DNA from: Microvirga puerhi
Lineage (GTDB): Bacteria; Pseudomonadota; Alphaproteobacteria; Rhizobiales; Beijerinckiaceae
DNA length: 64,000 nucleotides
Reading direction: 5' to 3'
Assembly (NCBI RefSeq): GCF_020089865.1
Contig: NZ_JAIRBM010000005.1
Span: 64,126 to 128,125 of the forward strand
In this document: piece after piece, positions 33,450-42,469 of the stretch
Position numbering within the stretch: the first letter of the stretch is position 1
Layout of the letters: every line of letters starts with the position of its first letter
Position numbers and translations under genes: made by a program
The notes under the pieces: generated by a model
Told to the model about the DNA's origin: nothing
Seen by the model: the letters and a program-made list of their open reading frames with translations, nothing else
Database searches by the model: none

Positions 33450-35240
33450 ATGAGTTTCTTTTCCAAGGCCGCTTTGGCCGATCTCGCTGCTCATCCGGAA
33501 ACGATGCCTGCATTCTACCGAGCATCTAGAGCGGCCTTCAAAAAGGCGCTCGGCGCTTCGTTCGCCTCACAGCCAGAGGATCAAATCAAACTGGCATTCG
33601 CGGCTCTCGTTGCCTATGAGTTAAAGCCTTACGGCACAAGTAAAGTTGTGACGCTCGATGAGCTTCTCGCGACAAATGGCGGCCTCGATTGTGTCAAGTA
33701 TGTCCTTTTGGCATCGTATCTGTTCGAGAAGCTGTCACCGACATCGGCCTCTGAGGTCGCTTTGATTGGATGGGACGGCGGAGCTGTCGGAAATCACGCG
33801 CAGCTGCTGATCAGTACGCCAGGATCAAAGGCGATGTTGGTTGATCCAACGATCGGGCTGTTTGCGAAGACAGATGGCTACAATGCCCTTGTGTACGGGG
33901 ATCCGATCGCAAAATCAGATCAGGTATCGTTCTATAGCAGGCATGATATCGACTGGTTCAACGGCAAAGTGGTCAAGGCGGTAACGGATGGCTTGTTCAA
34001 GCCAGCCGACATTCTTTACTACTACGGCAGTCCGGAGGAGCTGCTTCAGTATCCTCCCCTGACCCGTACCTATGTCCTTCCTGATCATGCCGCCAAGCTG
34101 ACATTGCCTGGAAAGGGAAGTGTCGACAGCGTCGGCAACGAACTTGCAAATATTCTGACCGGAAATTCCGGCAATAATTCACTCTGGGGATTGCTCGGAA
34201 ACGATAAGCTGCTCGGCAAGGGGGGCAACGACATTCTTCATGGGGGAGACGGCAACGATTACCTCGATGGCGGATTTGGCTACGACACGATGATCGGCGG
34301 GCGTGGCAACGACACGTATATATTGAACTCTTCGCTCGATGTTGTGCACGAGAATGTCGGCGAAGGTATAGACACGATTCAAATAAGTTCGAGCTTCGAG
34401 CTCGCGCCAAATTTTGAGAATCTCGTTCTTACCGGGACGGGCAGTTTCAGCGGTCTGGGAAACAGTGCCTCGAACGTGATCACGGGTAACTCCGGAAACA
34501 ATGTGCTCGACGGAATGAACGGAAACGACTTCCTTTATGGCGGGGCAGGTCAGGATACGTTGTATGGCGGGCCTGGGTCGGATTATCTTGATGGCGGCAA
34601 CGGTTCTGACCTCATGATCGGTGGAACTGGCAATGACGTCTATGTCGTCAACAGCTCGGCCGACATTGTTCAGGAACTAGCCGGTGAGGGAACCGACACC
34701 ATTCAGGGCTGGATTTCAATCGCGCTTACATCATATACGAATGTCGAGAATGTCACGCTCATGGGGCGAGCTGCACTGAATGCTTCCGGAACGAGCGAGG
34801 CTAATGTGCTGATTGGAAATGACGGCTCCAATATTCTCGACGGTGGAATGGGAGATGACCTGATCGTCGGAGGAGGTGGTCGAGACGTATTGATCGGTTC
34901 CGGTGGGAACGATCGTTTCGTCTATAGGTCCCTGTCCGATTCTGGCCCGTCATTCTCGACCCGGGATATCATTACCACGTTCGAGCACGGCGATAAGATC
35001 GACCTCTCTGCGATAGATGCGAACAGCTCTCTGGCTGGAAATCAGGCTTTCAAATTCGTTACTCATTTCTCGGGACATGCCGGTGAATTAATGGCGGTAA
35101 AAACGGGCCCAGAGGGGACAGCGACGCCTGGCTACCTCGTCTATGCCGACGTAAACGGGGATAAGAATCCGGACTTCTCAATTCAGGTCTATGGAACGTC
35201 GAACTTCGACAAGCTCTTTGCTTGGGACTTCGTCCTGTAA
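33450..35240 (+). CDS. RTX-type secreted protein with N-terminal transglutaminase-like domain
   Basis: A 596-residue protein without a Sec signal peptide. Residues ~50-140 hold a Cys/His/Asp set spaced as in transglutaminase-like (papain-fold) enzymes: Cys81 in GGLDCVKYVLLASY, His116 in GNHAQLLI and Asp132 in MLVDPTIGLF. Residues ~230-490 carry three groups of calcium-binding nonapeptides (GGNDILHGGDGNDYLDGG and similar). The last ~90 residues resemble a type I secretion signal region and end AWDFVL. Type I secretion and calcium-induced folding outside the cell are inferred; no type I secretion genes are in the window. Catalytic activity (protein crosslinking, proteolysis or amidase) is unproven. 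Confidence 0.8.
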   Translation: MSFFSKAALADLAAHPETMPAFYRASRAAFKKALGASFASQPEDQIKLAFAALVAYELKPYGTSKVVTLDELLATNGGLDCVKYVLLASYLFEKLSPTSASEVALIGWDGGAVGNHAQLLISTPGSKAMLVDPTIGLFAKTDGYNALVYGDPIAKSDQVSFYSRHDIDWFNGKVVKAVTDGLFKPADILYYYGSPEELLQYPPLTRTYVLPDHAAKLTLPGKGSVDSVGNELANILTGNSGNNSLWGLLGNDKLLGKGGNDILHGGDGNDYLDGGFGYDTMIGGRGNDTYILNSSLDVVHENVGEGIDTIQISSSFELAPNFENLVLTGTGSFSGLGNSASNVITGNSGNNVLDGMNGNDFLYGGAGQDTLYGGPGSDYLDGGNGSDLMIGGTGNDVYVVNSSADIVQELAGEGTDTIQGWISIALTSYTNVENVTLMGRAALNASGTSEANVLIGNDGSNILDGGMGDDLIVGGGGRDVLIGSGGNDRFVYRSLSDSGPSFSTRDIITTFEHGDKIDLSAIDANSSLAGNQAFKFVTHFSGHAGELMAVKTGPEGTATPGYLVYADVNGDKNPDFSIQVYGTSNFDKLFAWDFVL

Positions 35241-35657
35241 CAGGATTATTTCTACGAACGTTTCGGAGGGGCGCGTTGTTCACAAAGAAACGCGCGATGC
35301 GACCACCAATATATAAGATAGAGGCTCCGGAATATGTCCGGCGCCTGAGCGAAACGGAAGAGCGACTTACGAGCGCCGTTACGGATCTCTCTCTGCCACG
35401 ATCGAGATGGTCTTGAAGCGTTTTTGTCTCAAGAGATGAGGCGGCCGGGGTGGAGTGCGCCTTGTGTCATGCATATCGAAGGGCCGACAGGCGGCGGTCG
35501 AAGGCGGCTGCGCCCAGAGCATAACGGTGTGCGGAAGGGAAAACGCGGTATGGAAGTCGAATATGGTCAGGACAGCTTCAACGGTGCACTCGGAATAGCA
35601 CGAGCCTGATCGATCCCCGTAACCGGAGGATCGATCAGGCTCGGCGCCTAAGAGCAG
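35241..35657. other. Gap between convergent RTX genes
   Basis: About 420 bp without a supported gene. Short frames here lack ribosome sites. It contains the large hairpin at 35602-35642 near the end of the minus-strand RTX gene. Confidence 0.6.
35602..35642. terminator. Long perfect hairpin beside the minus-strand RTX gene end
   Basis: Perfect 15-bp arms (gagcctgatcgatcc/ggatcgatcaggctc) flank an 11-nt loop, 15 bp beyond the minus-strand stop. There is no T-run on either strand, so it may be an attenuating or mRNA-stabilising structure rather than a classic terminator. Confidence 0.5.
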
Positions 35658-37544
35658 TCAAAGGACAAACCAGGACGCATCAGGTATTTTCAGTCCTGGC
35701 AGGCGAATGACCGCCTCGGCGTCCTTGTCACTGTCGGTGTTAAGCAGGATGCGTGTCTCACCACCGGAGTGAATGTAGCTGATCTGTCCCGGATGCGTGA
35801 ATGTGGCTTGGCCGATGAATGTAAATGCCTGATTGCCCGGCGCGTTGGCATTTGCATCAATCTGCGCGAGATTGAGTAGATCGCCATCCCGGTGCGAAAA
35901 GTCCTTCACCAGGTCAGCAGTTGCAGTGAATTGTCCCAGGTCGGAGAGGTTTCTCCAAATAAAGACATCGGCCCCTGCATTGCCCGAAAGAATGTCGGCC
36001 CCGGGCCCACCTTCCAGAACATCGTTTCCAGGGCCCCCTACAAGGATATCGTTGCCGCCCGCGCCTGAAAGATGATCGTTTCCTGATAGGCCGCTCAGGA
36101 TATTTGGCGCATCGTTGCCGGCAATGAAGTTGTTCTCCATGTTGCCTGTCCCGTATGTTCCCGAGAGAAGGATCAGGTTTTCGAAGTTGGGAGCGAGCGT
36201 ATACGAACCATCCGAGCGGACCGTATCGATTCCTTGGTTGGGGTTTTCTATGACGAGATCTTCCATGGAGCTGACATAGTAGATGTCATTGCCTACTCCC
36301 CCTTCGAGGCGGTCGGACCCTCCGCCGCTGATCAGAACGTCGTTGCCTCCGAAGCCCCGCAGAAAATCCCGCCCTGAGGTCCCGGTCAAAGTCTCGCCGG
36401 ACGATGTGCCATCCTGCCCATGGACATGCTTCCAGTCGACCACTTCCACAGAATCGTCATCGTAGGTGAATGTCGTGGTCTCGACATTTCCATTGCTGTC
36501 ATAGATGTCCTGATAGAATTTCCAGCGGACGACGTTGGCTTCATCCCAATCGATCGACCATCGGCGCCCGTCATCGAAGATTCCGGTCTGCCAGTCGATT
36601 TTTCCTGCAGCTGTGTAGTGCGTTGTCTTCTCAGACCAGTCGTATGCGGAGGGTGCGGTATCGTAGTCGATGATGGTTTTGCTCTTATCGTCATTGACGA
36701 GCACGGTGTAGTCAAAGACGGCATTTCTGGTGTTGCCGACATAGGTCGTCTTGCTGGCCCAGTTGTGCTGATTGGCTTGGTCCCAGTCGACGAATACCGC
36801 ATAGACATGCTTGCTTGTCTTATCGTATTCGATCCAGCGCGAGTCGAGCTTTCCCGATGCGTCGAACGTATCGACTTGACGCATCCATGGATATTTATTG
36901 GCTTTGTCAGTGCGGGTTTTCCAGGTCGAGTCGCTGTCCGGAAGGTCGGAGTACTTGCCGTCGCTATAGTACGCTGTTTTGGGCCCGAAGTATAAGCTTT
37001 TGACTTCACCGCTCAGTACGTTCGGGATGCTCGTGGCAGCCATCGGCCGATAGAAGAAGTCATCCTTATAGCTGCTGTAGGCGGTCGGGCTGACCGTCGC
37101 CAAATCGACGAATTTACCCTGCCATCCCTCAAGGCTGGACTTCTTGACCACGATGTTCGGCCAATTTGCCCGTGCTTCTGCGGCAGAGAGCGGTCGTCCT
37201 CCACCGACAGGCTCGAAGTAGGTGCCGAAGGTCGGATCGAAGAACACCCACTTGCCGCCGATCAGCAGTTCGATCGCCGTATGATTTCCTTGAAATGGAA
37301 CGTCATAGAAATTGACCGCGCGGCTCTGAATCCCGATATGCTTGAAAAGATCGGCCATCAAAATTTCGCGCCATCCGCAGCTGGCTGCGAGGACGTCCGG
37401 GACATTTTTGGCGCTTGTCGGAACGGGACCGTAGCTGCCTCCCGCGAGCGAAGTCCATTCCCACGCGTTGATGATCTTTGCGAGGTTTAGCGGATCGCGT
37501 GCATGGGCCCGAACGAATCGAATGAGTTGGTCGTAATTCGACAT
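35658..37544 (-). CDS. RTX-type secreted protein with transglutaminase-like domain and WD-rich repeats
   Basis: A 628-residue protein. The N-terminal domain has Cys56 in AASCGWREILMADLFKHIGI, His88 in FQGNHTAIELLI and Asp103 in WVFFDPTFGTYF, a clear transglutaminase-like core. Residues ~190-375 are imperfect repeats rich in Asp, Trp and Tyr (IDWDEANVVRWKFY, VDWDQANQHNWASK). Residues ~385-535 carry RTX calcium-binding repeats (GGNDILVGGPGNDVLEGGPG). The C-terminus ends ASWFVL, like the convergent RTX protein. I chose ATG 37544 (MSNYDQLIRF); ATG 37568 is possible, but its GGAGG is almost adjacent to the start. Export by type I secretion is inferred. Confidence 0.8.
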   Translation of the reverse strand: MSNYDQLIRFVRAHARDPLNLAKIINAWEWTSLAGGSYGPVPTSAKNVPDVLAASCGWREILMADLFKHIGIQSRAVNFYDVPFQGNHTAIELLIGGKWVFFDPTFGTYFEPVGGGRPLSAAEARANWPNIVVKKSSLEGWQGKFVDLATVSPTAYSSYKDDFFYRPMAATSIPNVLSGEVKSLYFGPKTAYYSDGKYSDLPDSDSTWKTRTDKANKYPWMRQVDTFDASGKLDSRWIEYDKTSKHVYAVFVDWDQANQHNWASKTTYVGNTRNAVFDYTVLVNDDKSKTIIDYDTAPSAYDWSEKTTHYTAAGKIDWQTGIFDDGRRWSIDWDEANVVRWKFYQDIYDSNGNVETTTFTYDDDSVEVVDWKHVHGQDGTSSGETLTGTSGRDFLRGFGGNDVLISGGGSDRLEGGVGNDIYYVSSMEDLVIENPNQGIDTVRSDGSYTLAPNFENLILLSGTYGTGNMENNFIAGNDAPNILSGLSGNDHLSGAGGNDILVGGPGNDVLEGGPGADILSGNAGADVFIWRNLSDLGQFTATADLVKDFSHRDGDLLNLAQIDANANAPGNQAFTFIGQATFTHPGQISYIHSGGETRILLNTDSDKDAEAVIRLPGLKIPDASWFVL

Positions 37545-37825
37545 TTGTTTCCAATACCTTTTCCGCATCCTCCTCCATCAGTCGGCACCTCTCCCAAAGG
37601 AAGCGGATGATATGCCTGGCTAAACGGAGGAGCGGGACAGAATCTGGCTATAGAATTATATAACATCGCAAATGTCACGCCGTAACGGAATTGTCAATCG
37701 GCGAATGAGCCCGGCCTATGCATTCGCCGGTGGCGCCTCGTCAGGCTTTTCCACATGCCGGCACATTGTTCTTGGTGGATGCTCACGCTAATTTCACCGC
37801 AGCAAGCAGCAGCGAAAGAATCCCC

Positions 37826-38245
37826 ATGATTTATGATAGAAACAATATCTTTGCTAAGATCATCAGGGGCGAAATCCCTTGTCATAAAGTCTATGAAACG
37901 GATAAGGCGCTCGCATTTATGGATATCATGCCGCGAGGCGACGGGCACGTCCTCGTGATCCCCAAAGCGGAGGCGCGGAATCTCTTGGATGCGAGTCCCG
38001 AAGTCTGTGCAGACCTTGCGAAAGCTGTGCAGGTTGTCGGAAAGGCGGCAAAGGAGGCCCTCGCTGCGGACGGCCTCACTGTTCAGCAATTCAACGAGTC
38101 GGCAGGTGGGCAGGTGGTCTTCCACCTGCACGTTCATGTCATCCCGCGTTTCGAGGGCGTGCCGCTCAAGCCTCACACGGGTCAGATGGAGGAAACGGAG
38201 AAGCTGGCGGCATACGCGGAGAAGATCCGCTCAGCGATCTCCTGA
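37826..38245 (+). CDS. HIT family protein (nucleotide hydrolase)
   Basis: A 139-residue histidine-triad protein. The triad is VFHLHVHVIPR (His100, His102, His104). The N-terminal NIFAKIIRGEIPCHKVYETD and DIMPRGDGHVLVIPKAEARN are also canonical for the Hint/HinT branch, which hydrolyses nucleoside phosphoramidates and adenylated species. I chose ATG 37826 because the canonical N-terminus begins there; the frame extends upstream without similarity. It converges with wecB (seven bases between the stops) and stands alone on its strand. Confidence 0.93.
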   Translation: MIYDRNNIFAKIIRGEIPCHKVYETDKALAFMDIMPRGDGHVLVIPKAEARNLLDASPEVCADLAKAVQVVGKAAKEALAADGLTVQQFNESAGGQVVFHLHVHVIPRFEGVPLKPHTGQMEETEKLAAYAEKIRSAIS

Positions 38246-38252
38246 GGCGTAC

Positions 38253-39305
38253 TTATCCTGCCGATGATAAAAGAGCGGCAATCTTCTCGCTGCTCTTTCC
38301 CGTCCCATAATCTGAAATATCTCGACGGGGCTTGTAATCTTCGTTGATCCAAAGCCGGTTCCAGCCGGCTTCTACCGTTTCTACCCATTCCGTCTCGTCG
38401 CGCAGCGTGACGCAAGGAACGCGGTGGAAGTAGGCCTCCTTCTGGAGGCCTCCGGAATCGGTGAAGACCGCGGCGCAGTTATGGGTCAGCCAGGCCATGT
38501 CGAGATAGCCGAGCGGGTCGATGAGACGGACGCCTGCCGGCGTCAGGCCGCTTTTCTCCATCAGTTTGCGCGTCCGCGGATGGACCGGCATGACGATGGG
38601 CGTTTCTTTCGCGCGATCGGATAGCCACTGCATCACTTTGGCAAAGCGCGCCGGATCGTCCGTGTTCTCCGCCCGATGAATCGTCGCCACCGCGTAAGAC
38701 TTCGGCGAAAGGCCATGGATTTCGAGGATGCGCGAACGCCCTTTCGCGCGCTCGACGGCCGCAAGCGTCACGTCATACATGACGTCGCCTACATGGTGCA
38801 CGCCCTTGGTGATGCCTTCGTCCTTGAGATTGTCGACCGCCGTCTGCGTCGGGCAAAACAGTGTCGCACTCAAGTGATCGGCGACGACGCGGTTGATCTC
38901 CTCAGGCATGCGCCGGTTGAAGGAGCGCAAGCCCGCTTCCACATGCGCTACCGGAATGTGGAGTTTCGCGGCAGCCAGCGCGCCGGCGACCGTGGAATTC
39001 GTGTCGCCATAGATCAGCACCCAATCGGGCTTCTCGGCGATCATCGCCTCTTCGAGCTTTTCCAGCATCCGCCCGGTCATCGCGCCGTGCCCGAGGCTGT
39101 TGACCTCGAGGTTATATTTCGGCGGCGGGATATCGAGTTCTTCGAAGAAGACATCCGACATGGCGGCATCGAAGTGCTGCCCGGTATGCACCAGGATTTC
39201 CCGGAAGCCCCCGTGCGCGAGCAGGGCGTGACTGACGGGAGAGGCCTTGATGAACTGAGGCCGTGCGCCGACCACCGTCAGAACCGTCCGTGACATCGAT
39301 GTCAT
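38253..39305 (-). CDS. wecB: UDP-N-acetylglucosamine 2-epimerase (non-hydrolysing)
   Basis: A 350-residue GT-B-fold epimerase that interconverts UDP-GlcNAc and UDP-ManNAc for surface polysaccharides. Family blocks are VVGARPQFIKASPVSHAL, LVHTGQHFDAAMSDVFF, LIYGDTNSTVAGALAA, VEAGLRSFNRRMPEEINR and FTDSGGLQKEAYFHRVPCVT. ATG 39305 and ATG 39296 are both usable. It follows glpK at 42 bp on the same strand, an odd metabolic neighbour that suggests chance clustering or read-through. The product UDP-ManNAc could feed either of the glycan clusters in this window. Confidence 0.93.
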   Translation of the reverse strand: MTSMSRTVLTVVGARPQFIKASPVSHALLAHGGFREILVHTGQHFDAAMSDVFFEELDIPPPKYNLEVNSLGHGAMTGRMLEKLEEAMIAEKPDWVLIYGDTNSTVAGALAAAKLHIPVAHVEAGLRSFNRRMPEEINRVVADHLSATLFCPTQTAVDNLKDEGITKGVHHVGDVMYDVTLAAVERAKGRSRILEIHGLSPKSYAVATIHRAENTDDPARFAKVMQWLSDRAKETPIVMPVHPRTRKLMEKSGLTPAGVRLIDPLGYLDMAWLTHNCAAVFTDSGGLQKEAYFHRVPCVTLRDETEWVETVEAGWNRLWINEDYKPRRDISDYGTGKSSEKIAALLSSAG

Positions 39306-39347
39306 CTTTCTTGATCCAGAGTTTCAGAGCCGCTGCCGGCAGAACTA

Positions 39348-40832
39348 TCAATTCCAGTCGAGCGAACGTTCGACTGCTTTGCACCAATGGGTGTAAAGCC
39401 GCTCTCGCGTTGCCGCGTCAAGACCGGGCTTCCATCGGCGATCCACGGCCCAGTTGCGAACGAGCTCGTCCGTACTGGTCCAGACGCCGGTGGCGAGACC
39501 TGCGACATAGGCCGATCCCAGGGCTGTCGTCTCGATGACTTTGGGACGCACCACGGGCACATCGAGAATGTCGGCCTGGAACTGCATCAGCAGCTCGTTG
39601 ACCACCATGCCGCCATCCGTCCGCAGTTCCTTAACGGCAATATTGGTGTCCTTGGACATTGCCTCCAGGACCTCGCGGGTCTGGAAGGCGGTCGCTTCGA
39701 GAGCGGCGCGGGCGATGTGACCCTTGTTCGCGAAGCGGGTGAGGCCGCCGATCAGGCCCCGCGCGCCCGCATTCCAATGCGGTGCGTAAAGGCCGGAGAA
39801 GGCCGGGACGATGGTGACGCCGCCATTGTTCTCGACGCTGCGGGCAAGGGGCTCGATGTCAGTGCTCGCCGCGATCAGCCCGAGATTATCGCGCAGCCAT
39901 TGGACCAGTGCGCCGGCGATCGCGATGGAGCCTTCAAGAGCGTAGACCGTTTTCCTCTGGCCGAAGCGGTAGCCGACGGTGGTGAGCAGGCCGCAGGTGG
40001 ACGGGTAGGGCGTCTCGCCGGTGTTCATGAGCATGAAACATCCGGTGCCGTAGGTGTTCTTCACCTCTCCAGGCTGGAAGCAGGTTTGCCCGACGAGAGC
40101 GGCCTGCTGGTCACCGAGGATGCCGGCGATCGGCACGCCTTTCAGGAGCCCGACCGCTTCCCCATAGACCTCGCTCGAGGAGACGATGGCTGGAAGACAG
40201 GCGCGCGGAATGTTGAAGAGCTTCAGAATCTCGTCGTCCCAGGCGAGCTTGTGCAAATCCATGAGCTGGGTGCGGCTGGCATTGGTCACATCGGTGATGT
40301 GACAGCGCCCGCCGGTCAGGTTCCAGACGAGCCAGGTGTCGATGGTCCCGAAGAGCAGGTCGCCGGCTTCCGCCTTCGCCCGTGCTCCCGGAACATTGTC
40401 GAGCAACCAGCGCAGCTTCAGGCCGGAAAAGTAGCTGGTCAATGGAAGGCCGGTCTTGTCGCGCAGGCGGTCGGGCCCGCCATCCTTCGCGAATTCGGCC
40501 ACCAGCGGATCGACGCGGGTGTCCTGCCAGACCAGAGCATTGTAGAGCGGCTTGCCAGTGGCTTTGTCCCAGATCAGGGTGGTTTCGCGCTGGTTGGTGA
40601 TGCCTATGGCCGCGAGATCCGTCGCTTTCAGCCCTTTCTTCGCCAGCGCCTCCTCGATCACCGCCAGAGTATTGTGCCAGATCTCCAGAGGGTCGTGCTC
40701 CACGTGTCCTGGCCTGGGATAGATCTGCGCATGCTCCTTCTGGGAGACCGAGACAATGCTGCCGCCGCGATCGAACACGATGAAGCGTGTGCTGGTCGTG
40801 CCTTGATCGATGGCACCGACATAGTGAGCCAT
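39348..40832 (-). CDS. glpK: Glycerol kinase
   Basis: A 494-residue FGGY-family kinase that phosphorylates glycerol to sn-glycerol-3-phosphate in the cytoplasm. The N-terminus [20 protein letters not shown] is diagnostic, with [20 protein letters not shown] and the C-terminal [19 protein letters not shown] following. Length is normal. The start is ATG 40832 rather than 40847, where five extra residues precede the canonical N-terminus. It lies 30 bp after glpD on the same strand, so the pair forms a glycerol utilisation operon. No glpF or glpR gene is adjacent. Confidence 0.97.
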   Translation of the reverse strand: MAHYVGAIDQGTTSTRFIVFDRGGSIVSVSQKEHAQIYPRPGHVEHDPLEIWHNTLAVIEEALAKKGLKATDLAAIGITNQRETTLIWDKATGKPLYNALVWQDTRVDPLVAEFAKDGGPDRLRDKTGLPLTSYFSGLKLRWLLDNVPGARAKAEAGDLLFGTIDTWLVWNLTGGRCHITDVTNASRTQLMDLHKLAWDDEILKLFNIPRACLPAIVSSSEVYGEAVGLLKGVPIAGILGDQQAALVGQTCFQPGEVKNTYGTGCFMLMNTGETPYPSTCGLLTTVGYRFGQRKTVYALEGSIAIAGALVQWLRDNLGLIAASTDIEPLARSVENNGGVTIVPAFSGLYAPHWNAGARGLIGGLTRFANKGHIARAALEATAFQTREVLEAMSKDTNIAVKELRTDGGMVVNELLMQFQADILDVPVVRPKVIETTALGSAYVAGLATGVWTSTDELVRNWAVDRRWKPGLDAATRERLYTHWCKAVERSLDWN

Positions 40833-40862
40833 GGTGTTTCCCCGCAAACCGTCGTTTTGAGT

Positions 40863-42383
40863 TTATTGAGCCGCGACGGAGGTCGCGCGGCGTCCTTCGA
40901 GATAGGCATCGATCCGCGCCGGCGCGCCGGCGGGCACATGAAGACCGAGCTTGGAGCGCCGCCACAGGATGTCTTCGGCACTGCGCGCCCATTCCCGGCG
41001 TACCAGATAATCGACCTCGGCGGCCGTCAACCCGGCGCCGAAATCCTCGCCGAGATCCGCCATCGCCTTGGCCGAGCCTAGAAGTTCCTCGATCCGCGTG
41101 CCGTAAGCACGCGATAGGCGATAGGCGAGCGCCTCCGGCAGGAAAGGCCAGCGCTTCTTCACGCCGGCAAAGAAACGCTCGAAATCCGCATCCGGCATAT
41201 CACCGCCGGGCAGTTTCGCGGTTTCCGTCCAAGCCGGCTTCATGGCCGGGAAGAACGACTTCAGCTCGTCGAGCGCATGCTCGGCAAGCTTGCGGAACGT
41301 CGTGATCTTCCCGCCGAAGATGGACAGGACGGGCGCCTGACCCTCCGGACGGTCGAGATCGAACACGTAGTCGCGCGTCACCGCCGAGGCGTTGACGGAA
41401 CCGTCGTCGAACAGGGGGCGGACGCCCGAATAGGTCCACACCACGTCGGCCGGGGTCACATTGCGCTGGAAATGGTGGTTCACCACGTTGCAGAGATACT
41501 GGATCTCGTCGTCGCTGATGGTCACCTTCTTGTCGGGCACGGATTCGACCGGGATATCCGTGGTGCCGACGAGGGTGAACTTGCCCTGGTAGGGGATCGC
41601 GAACACGATCCGCTTGTCGGTGTTCTGCAGGATGAAGGCCTGCTCGGTCTCGAACAGCTTCGGAACGACGATGTGGCTGCCTTTCACGAGGCGCACGCTC
41701 TTCTGGGTGTTGAGCCCGAGTTTCGCGTTGAGCACGTCGGCCACGAAGGGGCCGCCTGCATTGACGATGACCTTCGCCCGCACTTCCGTCGTTTCGCCGG
41801 TCGCGACATTCTGCAGGCTCGCGACCCAGATATCCCCTTCGCGGCGCGCAGAGACGAGCTTGGTGCGGACGCGGATATCGGCGCCGCGCTCGGCAGCATC
41901 GAGGGCGTTCAGGGCCACCATGCGGCTGTCCTCGACCCAGCAGTCGGAATAGGCGAAGGCCGTGTCGAAGCCGGGCTTCAGGGCCTTGCCGGCCGGATGG
42001 CGCGTCAGGTGGATCGTCTCGGTGCCCGGGAGGCGCTTGCGTGGCGCTAGATGGTCGTAAAGGAAGAGGCCGAGGCGGACGAACCAGGCCGGCCGGATGC
42101 CCTTCTCATGAGGCAGGATGAACCGCAGCGGCCAGATGATGTGGGGGGCGGCCTCGAGAAGGCGCTCCCGCTCGAACAGGGCCTCGCGAACCAGGCGGAA
42201 CTCGTAATATTCCAGATAGCGCAGACCACCATGGATGAGCTTGGTGCTGGCCGACGAGGTGTAGCCGGCGAGGTCGCCCTGTTCGCAGAGAACCACGGAG
42301 AGGCCGCGGCCCCTGGCGTCGCGGGCAATGCCTGCGCCATTGATGCCGCCGCCTACAATCAGAAGATCTGTCACTGTCGTCAC
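40863..42383 (-). CDS. glpD: Aerobic glycerol-3-phosphate dehydrogenase
   Basis: A 506-residue FAD enzyme that oxidises glycerol-3-phosphate to dihydroxyacetone phosphate at the inner membrane and passes electrons to quinone. The FAD-binding DLLIVGGGINGAGIARDARG is at the N-terminus. SSASTKLIHGGLRYLEYYEF and VWTYSGVRPLFDDG are GlpD signatures, and the C-terminal helical domain is present. I chose GTG 42383, with GGAAAG upstream, since the residues encoded further upstream do not resemble the family. First gene of the glpD-glpK operon. An upstream glp operator was not identifiable. Confidence 0.95.
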   Translation of the reverse strand: MTTVTDLLIVGGGINGAGIARDARGRGLSVVLCEQGDLAGYTSSASTKLIHGGLRYLEYYEFRLVREALFERERLLEAAPHIIWPLRFILPHEKGIRPAWFVRLGLFLYDHLAPRKRLPGTETIHLTRHPAGKALKPGFDTAFAYSDCWVEDSRMVALNALDAAERGADIRVRTKLVSARREGDIWVASLQNVATGETTEVRAKVIVNAGGPFVADVLNAKLGLNTQKSVRLVKGSHIVVPKLFETEQAFILQNTDKRIVFAIPYQGKFTLVGTTDIPVESVPDKKVTISDDEIQYLCNVVNHHFQRNVTPADVVWTYSGVRPLFDDGSVNASAVTRDYVFDLDRPEGQAPVLSIFGGKITTFRKLAEHALDELKSFFPAMKPAWTETAKLPGGDMPDADFERFFAGVKKRWPFLPEALAYRLSRAYGTRIEELLGSAKAMADLGEDFGAGLTAAEVDYLVRREWARSAEDILWRRSKLGLHVPAGAPARIDAYLEGRRATSVAAQ

Positions 42384-42469
42384 GAAACGGGTCTTTCCTT
42401 CGAGCCGGGCTGTCCGGCACCTGCACATGTTTCCTTTAGCCGACTAAGGCAAGAAAAATCTGGATAACG

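Noticed and set aside
39387..41081. A 564-codon plus-strand frame opposite glpK and glpD
   Set aside because: Antisense to two unmistakable glycerol genes; long antisense frames are expected in GC-rich DNA and this translation has no family features.
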